DNA from: TC-15 sp034437275
Lineage (GTDB): Bacteria; Chloroflexota; Anaerolineae; Aggregatilineales; Aggregatilineaceae
Assembly (NCBI GenBank): GCA_034437275.1
Contig: DAOTUD010000040.1
Location: forward strand, 73,007-137,006
Reading direction: 5' to 3'
DNA length: 64,000 bases
Below the pieces are notes generated by a model that made no database searches, was not told the DNA's origin, and was given only the letters and a program-made list of their open reading frames with translations. Made by a program: the position numbers and the translations under genes. Of the stretch, positions 34,013 through 42,184 are shown one piece after another. Positions within the stretch are counted from its first letter, which is position 1. Each line of letters starts with the position of its first letter.

Positions 34013-34882
34013 TTACGCTGCCTTACGACCTTCGTCGTGCTGGCGGAAGCGCGCCAGTTCGTCGCGGGCGCGGGTGAAGAACGCCAGCCAGGGATTTTCG
34101 GTCTGGGGGCTGGTGTAGAAGGCGTTGAGAATGGTGCGCAGCCGGTTGGCGTCCAGCCGCCGGATCATCCGGCCCCGGTTGGCGACCGAGATGCGCCCGG
34201 TTTCCTCGGAGACGATCACACACAGCCCGTCGGACACCTCGCTGATGCCCAGCCCGGCGCGGTGACGGGTGCCCAGCTTGCGGTCCGTCAGGTTGCGCCC
34301 GGACGACAGCGGCAGCACCGACGCAGCGCTGGCGACTTTGCTATCGCTGATGATCACCGCGCCGTCGTGGAGCTCGGTCTTGGGCCAGAAGATCGTCAGG
34401 AACAACTGCGGGCTGATCTCGGCGTTGATCGGCACGCCAGTGTTGATGAACTCGTCCAGCGCGTCGTTGCGCTCCAGCACGATCAAGGCCCCGTGCCGGC
34501 GCTCCGAGAGCCGGGCGGCAGCGGCGCAGATCGCGTCGATCACCTGCTCGTGCTGGGTGGTGCTGGCGTTGCGGTTGAACAGAGTACTAAACCCGGTGCG
34601 GCCCAGCCGTTCCAGCGCCCGGCGCAGTTCCGGCTGGAAGACGACCGGGATCGCCACGATGATCACGGTCACCATGTGGTCGAACAGCCACCGGAACGCG
34701 ATCCAGTCCAGGATGGTGGCGAAAAACGCGATCAGCAAGACCACCGCCACCGTCCCGCGCATCAGGACCACGGCCTGGGTGCCGCGCATAAACAGGGTGG
34801 CTACGAAAATGATCGCGGCCACCACCAGTACATCCGGTACATCGCTCCAGGTGAATGTTTCCAGCGTCCAAATCAGTCGCAT
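34013..34882 (-). CDS. cdaA: Diadenylate cyclase CdaA
   Basis: 289 residues. Three N-terminal transmembrane helices (about 15-33, 38-60, 64-83) precede the DAC domain. The domain carries DGA at 173-175 (LHDGAVII) and RHR at 206-208 (LGTRHRAGLG), the residues that bind ATP and metal. The enzyme makes cyclic di-AMP, which controls potassium and osmotic balance and cell-wall growth. The usual cdaA-cdaR-glmM order is partly kept; glmM is absent, although glmS lies 14 kb away. It is in the middle of the argF-TPR-cdaA-cdaR-glsB operon. Confidence 0.96.
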   Translation of the reverse strand: MRLIWTLETFTWSDVPDVLVVAAIIFVATLFMRGTQAVVLMRGTVAVVLLIAFFATILDWIAFRWLFDHMVTVIIVAIPVVFQPELRRALERLGRTGFSTLFNRNASTTQHEQVIDAICAAAARLSERRHGALIVLERNDALDEFINTGVPINAEISPQLFLTIFWPKTELHDGAVIISDSKVASAASVLPLSSGRNLTDRKLGTRHRAGLGISEVSDGLCVIVSEETGRISVANRGRMIRRLDANRLRTILNAFYTSPQTENPWLAFFTRARDELARFRQHDEGRKAA

Positions 34883-35017
34883 AGTCTTCTATCCCACACT
34901 TTCATTCCCCCGGTCATGTTGTTCCAGTCCCCCTGTGGATCAATACACGTGCCGGTGAGCGTTTCCCTGGCCGGGCTGGCGTGTTCTTGTGTGCCCGCAG
35001 CACGGGCCTGGTCCCCA

Positions 35018-37288
35018 CTAATTGTTGCCGCCGCCCAACTGGTGCAGCAGTTGGCGGTAGTCGTCCACCTGCGGCGGGTTTATGGCGATGATGCGCCGGA
35101 TGGTGACGAGCGCATCGTTGTGCATCCCACCCTCAAGCTGGAGTTCGGCCAGCGCGTCGAGGTGCGCGACTGCGTTTTCGATCTTGTTGGTCTGGCGATA
35201 GACGGCGGCCAGCCGCGAGCGCAGCGCCATGTCTTTCGGGTAGCGCGTGACCTGTTCTTCCAACACCTGGATGATGCGGTCGGCGCGGTGATCGCGGGCG
35301 TAAATGCGCAGCAAGCCGTCCAGCTCGCGGATGGCCGACACCGGGTCGTTGAGCCGGTAGTTCAGGTCGACCAGCGAGCGGCGCGCGTGCTCGTCGCTGG
35401 GGTCCAGCTTGCGGATCTGCTCGTAGGTGCGCATCGCCTGGCGCAGCTCCAGGCGGCTGACGTCGATATCGGCCAGCCGGTGTAAAATCTGCACCGTCTT
35501 TTCGAGCGGGGCCTCGATCCGCTGTGCGAGTTGGTTGGCGGCCTGGAAGGTGGAGCGCGCCGCCTCCAGATCGGCCAGTTGGTAGTAAGCGTCGGCCAGA
35601 TCGATGTACTGGTCGAGCAGCGCTTCCCACTGCTCTTCGGCTTCCAGCAGCGTGATCAGGCTTTCGTGGATGCCGACATCCATCGGCGCGATCTTGAGCG
35701 CCTCCTGCAAAATCTGGGTGGCGCGCTCGTTATCGCCGCGCATCAGGTACGTATCGGCGACGAGGTTGAACTTCTCAATCGCGGCCTGGATGTTGTTGCG
35801 CTCCAGCAAAATCTGGCCGATCCGCCAGTGAATTGGCAGGTAGCTGGGGGCGGCTTCGAGGATGAAATGGGCCTGGTCGATGGCCAGGTTCATCAGCCCA
35901 TCGCGCAAGTATTCGTCGACCAGGTTCATGCCCTCGATCACCCCGGCGTCGATGTCAATCGCAATGCTGATCAGCGACTCCGATTCTCCGAGCGTGATGG
36001 CTTCTTCGAGCTGGCGGCGTGTTTTGGCGACACGCTGCTTCCAGACGGGGCCGGTCAGCAGATCGAGGAAGCGGTCGTTCATGCTGTGAAGCTGCTGTTG
36101 GTCGGCCTCGTTGATGTTGGCCTTCAGCCGGTCGTAGATCGCGCTCAGTTGGGTGGCTTCTTCGTCGTTGATCGCCAGTTGGATGTCCACCTGGCGCAGG
36201 GTTTGGACCAGGTGGTTGGCGGCGGCGCGTTCCTGGCCGGTGGCGGCGTAGGCGCGGCTCAGCCCGTGCATGGCCCCGGCGACGAGCTGCGGGTCCTGCG
36301 TGGCGATTTGCAGGTGTTCGATGGCCGGATCGTAGTCTTCGTTTTCCAGGTAGAGCACGCCCAGGTTGAAGTGGATGCTGGCGTGGCTCATCTTATCGTT
36401 GAGCGCGTGCTGGTAGGCGTCGATGGCCGCGCCGCTGTTGCCCTGCCGTTGGGCGGCGATGCCCTTGCTGGCCTGGATGCCGCCGGCTTCCATCGCGCCA
36501 CCCGAATCGAACAGGTATTCCGCCAGGGAGGAAAGCGCCGTTTCGACCGTCTCGCCCAACGGGCCGCGCGGGTCGGCTTCGCCGACGTCGTGGTCAGTCT
36601 CGATCGCGAAGTCGTCGCGTGGTTTGGGCTGTTCGAGGGCGGGAGAAGCCTGCTCGTCTTCGAACTTGTCGGCCTGGATGTGCTCTTCCGGGATGAGCGA
36701 GCCGGACTCGATGGCGGCCTTGGTGTTCAACGCCTGCGGATTGTTGGGGTCGATGCGCAGCGCGCGCTCGACGGCCTGCGTGGCGATATCGGGGCGTTCG
36801 CGGCGCTGGAAGTTGAAGGCCAGCGTCAGGTATTCGCGGATGGCCTGTTTGCGCTGGCCGGTCCGTTCGTAGGCCAGGGCGAGCCGCTGGTGAATCTGCA
36901 TCAGGCCGGGCGTAAGCTGGGTGGCGCGCTCCCAGTTGCCGATGGCTTTTTCCAGGTCGCGTTGGCCCAGGTAGATTTCGGCCACGTTGACGTACTGCTG
37001 GGCGGCCTCGCGCAGCCGGCCCAGGCGCTCCAGCACATCGGCGCTCTTTTCGAGCGGGATCGGGTCGTCGTTGGCCAGTTGGTGCGCGCGCGTATACACC
37101 TTGAGCGCATCTTCCAGCCGCCGCGCCTGGAGCAGCGCCAGCCCCAGGCTGTTGTGGGCTGCCGGGTCTTCAGGCATTTCCTGGACCGCGCGCCCATAAG
37201 CGGCGATGGCTTTGTCCCATTCCTGGTCCCAGGCGGCACTGTGGCCCTTCTTCATCGCTTGTTCGTAGATATGACGATTGCCAGGCAT
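35018..37288 (-). CDS. Large TPR-repeat protein
   Basis: 756 residues, almost all helical repeats. TPR units are seen from residue 5 (IYEQAMKKGHSAAWDQEW) through the end (AVYRQTNKIENAVAHLDALAEL), with a non-repeat acidic stretch around 210-250. I count about 14-16 units, by eye. No signal peptide is visible, so it is likely cytoplasmic. ATG 37288 has GGGAGGA nine bases upstream. It lies between argF and cdaA in the same direction, 57 bases after argF, which suggests a scaffold in the same operon. Specific role not known. Confidence 0.88.
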   Translation of the reverse strand: MPGNRHIYEQAMKKGHSAAWDQEWDKAIAAYGRAVQEMPEDPAAHNSLGLALLQARRLEDALKVYTRAHQLANDDPIPLEKSADVLERLGRLREAAQQYVNVAEIYLGQRDLEKAIGNWERATQLTPGLMQIHQRLALAYERTGQRKQAIREYLTLAFNFQRRERPDIATQAVERALRIDPNNPQALNTKAAIESGSLIPEEHIQADKFEDEQASPALEQPKPRDDFAIETDHDVGEADPRGPLGETVETALSSLAEYLFDSGGAMEAGGIQASKGIAAQRQGNSGAAIDAYQHALNDKMSHASIHFNLGVLYLENEDYDPAIEHLQIATQDPQLVAGAMHGLSRAYAATGQERAAANHLVQTLRQVDIQLAINDEEATQLSAIYDRLKANINEADQQQLHSMNDRFLDLLTGPVWKQRVAKTRRQLEEAITLGESESLISIAIDIDAGVIEGMNLVDEYLRDGLMNLAIDQAHFILEAAPSYLPIHWRIGQILLERNNIQAAIEKFNLVADTYLMRGDNERATQILQEALKIAPMDVGIHESLITLLEAEEQWEALLDQYIDLADAYYQLADLEAARSTFQAANQLAQRIEAPLEKTVQILHRLADIDVSRLELRQAMRTYEQIRKLDPSDEHARRSLVDLNYRLNDPVSAIRELDGLLRIYARDHRADRIIQVLEEQVTRYPKDMALRSRLAAVYRQTNKIENAVAHLDALAELQLEGGMHNDALVTIRRIIAINPPQVDDYRQLLHQLGGGNN

Positions 37289-37345
37289 TCCCGCGTTATC
37301 CTCCCGATGGGGCGGGCCGGGTGTGGCCCACCGACCCTGCTCGTA

Positions 37346-38317
37346 TCACTTGTTTTTTTTCTTTTTCTTCTGCTTGGCTTGTTTTTTATAAAATTGCTTG
37401 TCCATCTCCAGCAAGTGGACCAGCAGCGCCTTCTGGGCGTGCAGCCGGTTCGCCGCCTGGGGGAACAGCCGCGATTTTGGCCCGTCGGCGACCTCGTCGG
37501 TGATTTCCTCGCCGCGATGGGCCGGCAGGCAGTGCAGCACGATGGCGTGGTCGGCCGCCTGGCGCAGCAGCTCGTTGTTGACCTGGAAGGGCGGGAAGAC
37601 CTGGCGGCGTTTTTCGGCCTTTTCTTCCTGGCCCATGCTGGTCCAGGTGTCGGTATAGACCACATCGGCCCCCTCGACGGCAGCCGCCGCATCGCTGGTG
37701 ACCGCCACCGTGAAGCCGTCGTGGCCTAGCTGGCGTGCTTTGTCGAGCACTTTCTCGGCGGGATGGTAGCCTTCCGGGCTGGCGATGGTCATGTGCAGCC
37801 CAAACTGCGCTGCGCCCATCAGCAGACTGGTGGTGACGTTGTTGCTGTCGCCCAGGTAGGCCAGCCGCAGCCCTTGCAGCCGCCCGAAATTCTCCTGGAT
37901 CGTCAGCAGATCGGCCATGATCTGGCAGGGATGGTTGTAGTCGGTCAGCCCGTTGAGCACGGGGACCGGACTCCAGCGCGCCAGCGCCAGGATGTGCGCA
38001 TGGTCGAAGGTGCGCGCCATGATTACGTCCACGTATCCACCCAGCACGCGCGCCACGTCGGCGATGCTTTCGCGCTTGCCCAGCCCGATCTCCTGGGGGC
38101 TGAGGTACAGCGCGTGACCGCCGACGTGCTGCATGGCCATCTCGAAGCTTACCCGCGTGCGCAGCGAGGGTTTCTGGAAGACCATGCCCAGGGCCTTGCC
38201 CTTGAGCAGCTTACGGTTGCCGTCGTCCTGCCATTCGCGCTTGAGATCGATCGCCAGCTCCAGCAAATAGCCCAGGTCGGCGGCGGTCCAGTCTGCAAGG
38301 TCGATAAAGTGTTTCAC
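37346..38317 (-). CDS. argF: Ornithine carbamoyltransferase
   Basis: 323 residues. The enzyme makes citrulline from ornithine and carbamoyl phosphate. FQKPSLRTRVSFEMAM carries the carbamoyl-phosphate site STRTR-like block, and ALYLSPQEIGLGKRES follows. NGLTDYNHPCQIMADLLTI is the HPxQ signature, and AIVLHCLPAHRGEEITDEV contains the ornithine-binding CLP. GTG 38317 is taken as the start because an AGGA site lies eight bases before it; two ATG codons further up are alternatives. The protein ends in a Lys-rich tail (KKQAKQKKKKKNK) encoded by long A tracts, unlike normal family members. No other arg gene is nearby. Confidence 0.93.
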   Translation of the reverse strand: MKHFIDLADWTAADLGYLLELAIDLKREWQDDGNRKLLKGKALGMVFQKPSLRTRVSFEMAMQHVGGHALYLSPQEIGLGKRESIADVARVLGGYVDVIMARTFDHAHILALARWSPVPVLNGLTDYNHPCQIMADLLTIQENFGRLQGLRLAYLGDSNNVTTSLLMGAAQFGLHMTIASPEGYHPAEKVLDKARQLGHDGFTVAVTSDAAAAVEGADVVYTDTWTSMGQEEKAEKRRQVFPPFQVNNELLRQAADHAIVLHCLPAHRGEEITDEVADGPKSRLFPQAANRLHAQKALLVHLLEMDKQFYKKQAKQKKKKKNK

Positions 38318-38639
38318 GGGTCTGATCCTCATCATAAATAGTATAGGATAAAACTTACACCCTTGCGGTGCGTTGATGCGTAGTATAGCACAAATTGCCG
38401 TCGGGGACTGGTAGTTTTTGTGGCTGGGCATCAATCGCCGGGCGGGGCAGGTTGATGACGACAGGCAAAAGGGGATTCCCCTCACCGGCCAGGATGGCCA
38501 GGAGGGGAGTGCAACAGCGGGGTGGAGCAGCATTCCACATCTGCGCCGTGCAGGGCAACCCCGGGTGTTGCTGCCTGTTTATACGTAAGCAGGCCGCCGG
38601 GCGATCAGTGGGTCCTGGCGCGTGGATATCCTCGCCAAC

Positions 38640-38672
38640 AAAAAACCGGCGGTGCCACAACGACACCGCCGG
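38640..38672 (-). terminator. Intrinsic terminator of the solute-binding protein gene
   Basis: On the minus strand CCGGCGGTG (38672-38664) and CACCGCCGG (38654-38646) form a nine-base stem followed by a TTTTTT run at 38645-38640. The rest of the gap 38318-38707 shows no gene. Confidence 0.9.
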
Positions 38673-38707
38673 GGTAAAGCATTTAGTTGGTTACCTGTTC
38701 AGTCAGG

Positions 38708-40456
38708 TTAGCCCGCGCGGGCTTCCGACTGGGCAGCCTGGTCAACCGTGCGCCAATCGTAGTGCGCGCCACCGAAGAGACCGTCGGTCTCGAACGGGCC
38801 AGTGTACCACGGCTTGTGCAGCGTGTAGTCCAGGCGCATGAACAGCGTGATGATCGGGTGATCACCTTCCGGGCCGAAGAACATTCCCGAAATCTGGTAG
38901 TACAGCTCGATGCGCTCTTCGGGGTCATTGGCGCGTGCGGCCTGGGTGATCAGGTCGTCCGCCTCGGTGCACGGGCGCTTGAAGGTGTTCTCGCCTTCGC
39001 ACTGCAGGACGTCGCCGACCCAGTTATTGGCGTCGGGGTAGTCCGGGCCCCAACCGAGCGTCCAGGCGTTCGGACGGTCCGGGGTGGGGTTACGCGGATC
39101 GACGGATTCGAGCAGCACAGAGAATTCCTGCTGTTCGACCTGCAGCAAGTTCGGGTCGCAGCCCAGTTCGCGCTCGGCGCTGGCGGCCAGGAACTCGGCC
39201 CAGTTACCAGCACCCTGGTAGGCGATCAGTTCCAGCGAAGGCAGGCCTTCGCAGTTCGGATAGCCGGCCAGTTCCATCTGCTCGCGGGCGAAGTCCGGAT
39301 CGTAGCCAACACCAACTTCGTTGATGGGCGGGGCACCGAACATGCCGGGCGGGGTCAGGTGGATCATGGGCACGCCACGATTCTGGCGGACTTCCTGCAC
39401 GAACGCGGCACGGTCAACCGAAGCCGAGAAGGCACGGCGGGCGTGGACGTTGTCGAAGGGGGCCTTGTCGTGGGCGAAGCCGAAGTAGAACACGGCCAGG
39501 TCCGAAGTCTGGTTCAGCTGGTTCTCATAGGCCGGGTCGTCCAACACAGCCTGCAGCTCAGCCGGCGGCACGCCGCTGGCGTCGATCTGGTTGTCCTGGT
39601 ACAGCGCGAAGCGGGTACCCTGGTCTTCCACGATGGTGATCACAACGCGGTCAACGTTGCCGGGGCCACGCATGTCTTCGGGGAAGTACGGGTTGGCGAC
39701 AAACACACGGCGCACACCACGCACCCACTCGTCCATCACGTAGGCACCATTCGTCACGATGTTGCCGACCTCGGTCCAGTCGTCACCGTATTCTTCGATG
39801 ATTTCCTGGGGAACCGGGCGGTACATCCACATCGGGGTCTGGCTGAAGAAGTAGCCAGCCGAGTACTGGAGGTTAACCACCAGGGTGGCCTCGTCCAGCG
39901 CCTCAACCTGAACCAGGTCGTAGTCGGCGTCGGTCACGTCTTCCAGTTCTTTCGTCGAAACTTCGTTGCAGCCCAAGACGATCTTGTCGGCAACGCTGGT
40001 GTAGTACGCGCCCAAACGCGGGTCGCACGCACGCTTCATGCCGTAGGCGACGTCTTCGGCGGTGACCATGCGCAGCACTTCGCCTTCATCGGCGACCGGG
40101 TCCCAGCGTACCCACGGGACGTCGGTGCGGATGGTGAAGGTCCACTGCGTGCCATCGTCGCTGACGGACCAGTCGGTCGCCAACTCACCTACGATGTTGC
40201 CCGGGGTCGTCGGGTCGGCGTCCGTCAGGCCCAGGAACAACTGCTCGATGGCGTTGATCGACACCGAGTCAGAGGCGCGCTGGGGGTCCACCGTGCTGAT
40301 CTGGGCGCTGTCGGTCAGGTACAGGGTAACAGGTTCGCCCTGACGCTTGACTGTCGTCAGCGTGACATTGGCGTCGTTAGCGAAGACGAAACTCGTGGGG
40401 ACAAGCGACAACACCATTACAACCGCAATGGCGATTACCGCAGATTTTTTAAACAT
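38708..40456 (-). CDS. ABC transporter solute-binding protein, family 5 (peptide/oligopeptide type)
   Basis: 582 residues with a signal peptide (FKKSAVIAIAVVMVLSLV) that lacks a lipobox, so the protein is probably released or attached by a different route. The fold follows the DppA/OppA pattern: a ligand-binding lobe with VTAEDVAYGMKRACD, then IVTNGAYVMDEWVRG, ARRAFSASVDRAAF, and LGWGPDYPDANNWVGD near the end. It binds peptides, nickel-type complexes or sugars. AAGGAGGAG is a strong ribosome site. No permease or ATPase gene is near, so its transporter must be encoded elsewhere. Its codon use is more relaxed than in neighbouring genes. Confidence 0.93.
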   Translation of the reverse strand: MFKKSAVIAIAVVMVLSLVPTSFVFANDANVTLTTVKRQGEPVTLYLTDSAQISTVDPQRASDSVSINAIEQLFLGLTDADPTTPGNIVGELATDWSVSDDGTQWTFTIRTDVPWVRWDPVADEGEVLRMVTAEDVAYGMKRACDPRLGAYYTSVADKIVLGCNEVSTKELEDVTDADYDLVQVEALDEATLVVNLQYSAGYFFSQTPMWMYRPVPQEIIEEYGDDWTEVGNIVTNGAYVMDEWVRGVRRVFVANPYFPEDMRGPGNVDRVVITIVEDQGTRFALYQDNQIDASGVPPAELQAVLDDPAYENQLNQTSDLAVFYFGFAHDKAPFDNVHARRAFSASVDRAAFVQEVRQNRGVPMIHLTPPGMFGAPPINEVGVGYDPDFAREQMELAGYPNCEGLPSLELIAYQGAGNWAEFLAASAERELGCDPNLLQVEQQEFSVLLESVDPRNPTPDRPNAWTLGWGPDYPDANNWVGDVLQCEGENTFKRPCTEADDLITQAARANDPEERIELYYQISGMFFGPEGDHPIITLFMRLDYTLHKPWYTGPFETDGLFGGAHYDWRTVDQAAQSEARAG

Positions 40457-41125
40457 TCTTAGCTCCTCCTTGAGCTATTTTTCGGATATTTTTGTTGCTT
40501 ATGGTACGTTCAACGATGTGGTGCCGACCGGGCATCGCCTCGGCAAGCCGGGGATCTATGTCGTGGGCGGCGTCCCTCCTTTCTTCTTTGGACTAAAAAT
40601 ATAGTTTAAAGAACCGCGAGAACGACTAAGTTGGTAAATGGCAATAAGTAACGCACATCGAGCAAAAGCCGTAACGGTTTAAGTAGCTAAAAACTGCCTT
40701 CTAAGTAACGCAATACAAAAAATAATTAAGCCTGCACCACGCACGACTGCACGCCAGATGAAAGTTTATTCACCTTTGCAAAGTGTATAGGGGAGATGGA
40801 AAATGTGATGGTGTGCATCGTGTTTGGGCGCATCTTTACCTTGTATGGTTGCCAAGTGCAAAAACAAACACATATTGCATGAATAATTATATAACTCATT
40901 TACTTCTCATTTGCAAGTTTTTGATTGGTTGATCTTGACAAAAGTCGTATCACAGCTTCTTGACCACCTCCACATAGAGTACACGCAAGGTCGCTGATCG
41001 GTTCAAAAATAGGCGCGCTATGACGGATAACCAGATAGCACACTGTGCCGTTCGCTGCCCTGAATACGTCTTCCCCCCCCCTGTGGAACGAGCGCGCACG
41101 ATCCACTAGAGGCTGTTATGCACTT
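40457..41125. other. AT-rich non-coding region upstream of the solute-binding protein gene
   Basis: About 670 bases, clearly richer in A+T than its surroundings. A TATAAT on the minus strand (40891-40886) may be a distant promoter. An 11-base direct repeat TAAGTAACGCA occurs at 40645-40655 and 40702-40712. A nine-C run is at 41073-41081. I see no convincing gene in it. Confidence 0.5.
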
Positions 41126-41222
41126 TTTATCCCTATCCCCCGACCCCTTTCCCCGCACGCGGAGAAAGGGGGGAGGCGCAAGTCCCTTTCCGTTTACGGG
41201 GAGGGATTTAGGGAGGGGTAAA
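41126..41222. repeat. Intergenic palindromic repeat, family A, copy 4
   Basis: About 97 bases from a TTTATCCC start to GGGAGGGGTAAA. The last 33 bases (41190-41222) are identical to those of copies 2 and 3. The left part is more diverged (CCCCTTTCCCCGCACGCGG). Confidence 0.8.
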
Positions 41223-41306
41223 ACTTACGGGAAAAATCTACTGTAAACAGCCTGCGTAAGTTCATAACACGCTCTAGCCGTCGTGCGCGCTTTTCTTGGG
41301 GCGTGG

Positions 41307-41906
41307 TTACGCGTCGTCCGGCTGCCAGCGATATTCCATGTGTTGGGCGGTTTCCAGCGCAGTCGCGCGGTCCAGCAGCCGCTCGACGATGTGCAGTGCG
41401 GTGTCGATGCCGGCGGTGATGCCCGCCGAGGTGATGATGTGCCCGGTGTCGACGTAGCGGCAGTCCTGGGTGATGATCGCTTTGGGGGCCACGCCCGCCA
41501 GTTCGTCGAGCGCTTTGGCGTGGGTGGTGGCCTGGACGTCGTCCAGCAGCCCCGCTGCGCCGAGCAGCAGCGCCCCGGTACACACCGACACCACGATCTC
41601 GGCGTGTTTGGCCTGCTCCTGGATGTACTCGATCAGGACGGGGTTAGCCTGCTCGTGGCGCGCACCCAGCCCGCCGGGCACCACCAGGATATCGGCCTGG
41701 GGGCTGTCGGCGAAGGTGTAATAGGGGGCGACGCTCAGCCCGCTGCGCGTGGTGATCGGTGGGAAGTGGCGTTCGGCAACGGTCGTAACTGTGAAGGGGA
41801 CCGGCCCGGTTGCGCGTTGGCCGGTGATGGCGAAGACTTCCATCGGCCCGCTGAAGTCCAGCGTGTCGACGTCGTCAAATAATAAAATTAATACGTTCCG
41901 CGCCAT
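41307..41906 (-). CDS. DJ-1/PfpI-family protein
   Basis: 199 residues. The class I glutamine-amidotransferase-like fold is visible: NVLILLFDDVDTLDFSGP at the start, then DILVVPGGLGARHEQ, and the nucleophile elbow VVSVCTGALLLGAAGLL with the reactive Cys. YVDTGHIITSAGITAGID completes it. Members are isonitrile hydratases, AraC-linked regulators or deglycases. No AraC domain is attached. ATG 41906 is preferred over GTG 41915 on the basis of a GAGAGAAAG site. Confidence 0.88.
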   Translation of the reverse strand: MARNVLILLFDDVDTLDFSGPMEVFAITGQRATGPVPFTVTTVAERHFPPITTRSGLSVAPYYTFADSPQADILVVPGGLGARHEQANPVLIEYIQEQAKHAEIVVSVCTGALLLGAAGLLDDVQATTHAKALDELAGVAPKAIITQDCRYVDTGHIITSAGITAGIDTALHIVERLLDRATALETAQHMEYRWQPDDA

Positions 41907-42129
41907 GGTCTGCACTTTCTCTCAACAAAAATAACAGTTGGTGACAGTATAGCATTTTGCATCAACGGCGATTGTACCGGGAGAACCTGTTTATCGAAAG
42001 GGCCAGAGAAGGGCGACAGGGGTTGGTGTGCGCTGCGCCTTATATCCCCATACCTAAAGACAGGGGCTTTACGGCGCTTTTCGGTAAAACCCCGCATGGC
42101 GAAGCATCGCTGGCTGCCCCGCGAAGTGT

Positions 42130-42135
42130 TATAAT
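42130..42135 (+). promoter_or_regulatory. polA: Consensus -10 element before polA
   Basis: TATAAT at 42130-42135, about 50 bases before the ATG; TCGCTG at 42107-42112 is a weak -35 with a 17-base spacer. Confidence 0.55.
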
Positions 42136-42184
42136 GCGACGCACATCTGTTCACATTGCCCGACCACAGGACAAGGAGCGCGCC

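Noticed and set aside
35531..37729. A 732-residue plus-strand frame opposite the TPR gene
   Set aside because: High-GC antisense frame; composition is biased, and the minus strand encodes clear TPR units with a ribosome site.
40900..41106. A 68-residue minus-strand frame in the AT-rich gap
   Set aside because: It starts next to a nine-base homopolymer run and has no family match or ribosome site.
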